Of a stretch of 6,487 nt of DNA, positions 5,941-6,487 are shown one piece after another (the stretch's first letter is position 1; each line of letters starts with the position of its first letter). A program made the position numbers and the translations under genes. The notes beneath the pieces are model-generated. The model worked only from the letters and a program-made list of their open reading frames with translations. It made no database searches and had not been told where the DNA came from. Source of the DNA: an uncultured Campylobacter sp. (GTDB lineage: Bacteria; Campylobacterota; Campylobacteria; Campylobacterales; Campylobacteraceae); the NCBI GenBank assembly GCA_938041615.1, contig CALISV010000232.1, positions 1 to 6,487 on the forward strand, written 5' to 3'.

Positions 5941-5980
5941 GGATTGCATGCTTTAAAATTAAGCTGTGAGCGTGCAATCC
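5941..5980 (+). terminator. Hairpin after the aldo/keto reductase, possible terminator
   Basis: GGATTGCATGCT (5941-5952) and AGCGTGCAATCC (5969-5980) form a 12-bp stem with a single mismatch or wobble and a 16-nt loop, 18 nt past the stop codon. The downstream TTGCTATTAAATTT is only moderately T-rich. It probably separates the reductase transcript from the next gene, although termination strength is uncertain. Confidence 0.5.
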
Positions 5981-6017
5981 TTGCTATTAAATTTAAACCT
6001 AAACGAGATCAGAGATA

Positions 6018-6055
6018 GAGCTTGCGGCGATAAATTAGCCCGCTTGCTCAAGCGG
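6018..6055 (+). promoter_or_regulatory. Overlapping alternative hairpins in the leader region of the DsbA-like gene
   Basis: CCGCTT (6040-6045) pairs with AAGCGG (6050-6055) around GCTC. The same segment, CCGCTTGCTC (6040-6049), can instead pair with GAGCTTGCGG (6018-6027), leaving a TT/TT internal mismatch. The two folds are mutually exclusive. This may be chance in a short GC-rich island within AT-rich spacer; no known riboswitch class is recognised. A -10-like TATACA (6145-6150) downstream would leave these hairpins outside the transcript. Confidence 0.25.
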
Positions 6056-6179
6056 TGTTGATGGTGTAGCTTGCTATTTTATATATTTTCTGTGGGAAGC
6101 CGCCTTGCCTTTGTCCGCTTTAATCTCAAATTTACCCTTTATTTTATACAATCTTTAAAATTTACCGCAAAGGAATTTG

Positions 6180-6487
6180 ATGAAAAGGGTTTCTAAATTT
6201 ATACGAATTTTAGCCGCTGTTTGTCTGCTTGGCATAGGTGCAAACGCGCTAGAGGAGGGCACGGACTATCAAGCGCTAGAAAAGCCGCTAAACGTACCAA
6301 AAGATAGCGTCGTAAAGGTTTTTAGCTACGAGTGCGTCCACTGCTATAAATTTGACCGAACGATTACAAAAAAGCTGATGTCAAAGCTTGAAGATGTGAA
6401 ATTTATCCCATATCATCTAAGCACAAAAGGCAAGCTTGGTGAGACCGCGAGTAAAATTTTTGCTGCCCTTATATCGATAGATGAGGC
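6180..6487 (+). CDS. dsbA: Secreted DsbA-like thiol:disulfide oxidoreductase (5' part, cut by window end)
   Basis: Only the first 102 codons are visible and the frame is open to the window edge. A signal peptide (MKRVSKF, hydrophobic core, likely cut after ANA at residue 23) sends it to the periplasm. The mature start LEEGTDYQAL and the strand VVKVFSYECVHCYKF carry the thioredoxin-fold active site, with redox cysteines Cys52 and Cys55 in a CVHC motif instead of the CPHC of E. coli DsbA. It should donate disulfides to exported proteins. Because it lies downstream of assT, whose family needs a disulfide, AssT is the likely client, as with DsbL in uropathogenic E. coli; DsbL-type is therefore an alternative name. 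AAAGGA (6169-6174) lies 5 nt before the ATG. A DsbB/DsbI partner would be expected beyond the window, but cannot be seen. Confidence 0.88.
   Translation, partial: MKRVSKFIRILAAVCLLGIGANALEEGTDYQALEKPLNVPKDSVVKVFSYECVHCYKFDRTITKKLMSKLEDVKFIPYHLSTKGKLGETASKIFAALISIDE

Noticed and set aside
5985..6120. Possible tRNA or small RNA gene between the reductase and the DsbA-like gene
   Set aside because: Short GC-rich hairpins occur, but no cloverleaf, no T-arm consensus and no CCA end can be assembled.

Overview
The window looks like a chromosomal segment of a Campylobacter-type epsilonproteobacterium. The evidence is the very frequent word AAATTTG/CAAATTT in spacers, AAAGGAG-type ribosome sites about 5 nt before ATG, AT-rich spacers around moderately GC-rich genes, and an arylsulfate sulfotransferase close to a DsbA-like oxidase gene. 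A pairing of that kind is known from Campylobacter jejuni and from uropathogenic E. coli. The fairly high coding GC points, by inference, to the oral group (C. showae, rectus, curvus, gracilis) rather than C. jejuni; the species cannot be fixed from the sequence alone.

Left part, minus strand. A complete NAD(P)-dependent aldehyde dehydrogenase (183-1643) has its own promoter, with a Fur-box-like inverted repeat over the -35 region, and a clear intrinsic terminator just past its stop. A 623-bp gene-free stretch follows (1644-2266). It holds two stacked structures: a roughly 320-bp segment bounded by imperfect inverted repeats and carrying two strong hairpins, and a roughly 92-bp imperfect palindrome that looks like a dispersed repeat unit. 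To its right lies a compact two-gene minus-strand operon: a small 4-oxalocrotonate-tautomerase-family protein and the peroxiredoxin Bcp, with an ATGA stop/start overlap and a consensus TATAAT box upstream.

Right part, plus strand. A 202-bp divergent region with a perfect 14-bp inverted repeat precedes a complete exported arylsulfate sulfotransferase (3167-4939). All five active-site residues I can map from the E. coli enzyme are present, as is the cysteine pair expected to form its disulfide. An aldo/keto reductase (5068-5922) follows, then the start of a secreted DsbA-like thiol oxidoreductase with a CVHC active site (6180 to the window end, cut off). Hairpins after the sulfotransferase and after the reductase suggest that these are separate transcription units.

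How the genes may work together. The DsbA-like protein probably introduces the disulfide that the periplasmic sulfotransferase needs. The reductase and the aldehyde dehydrogenase are cytoplasmic carbonyl enzymes; any link to aryl-sulfate metabolism would be guesswork. Bcp is a cytoplasmic thiol peroxidase. I see no CRISPR array, transposase, tRNA or rRNA. The gene set is ordinary; the least explained material is the structured non-coding DNA at 1783-2242 and the inverted repeat before the sulfotransferase gene.
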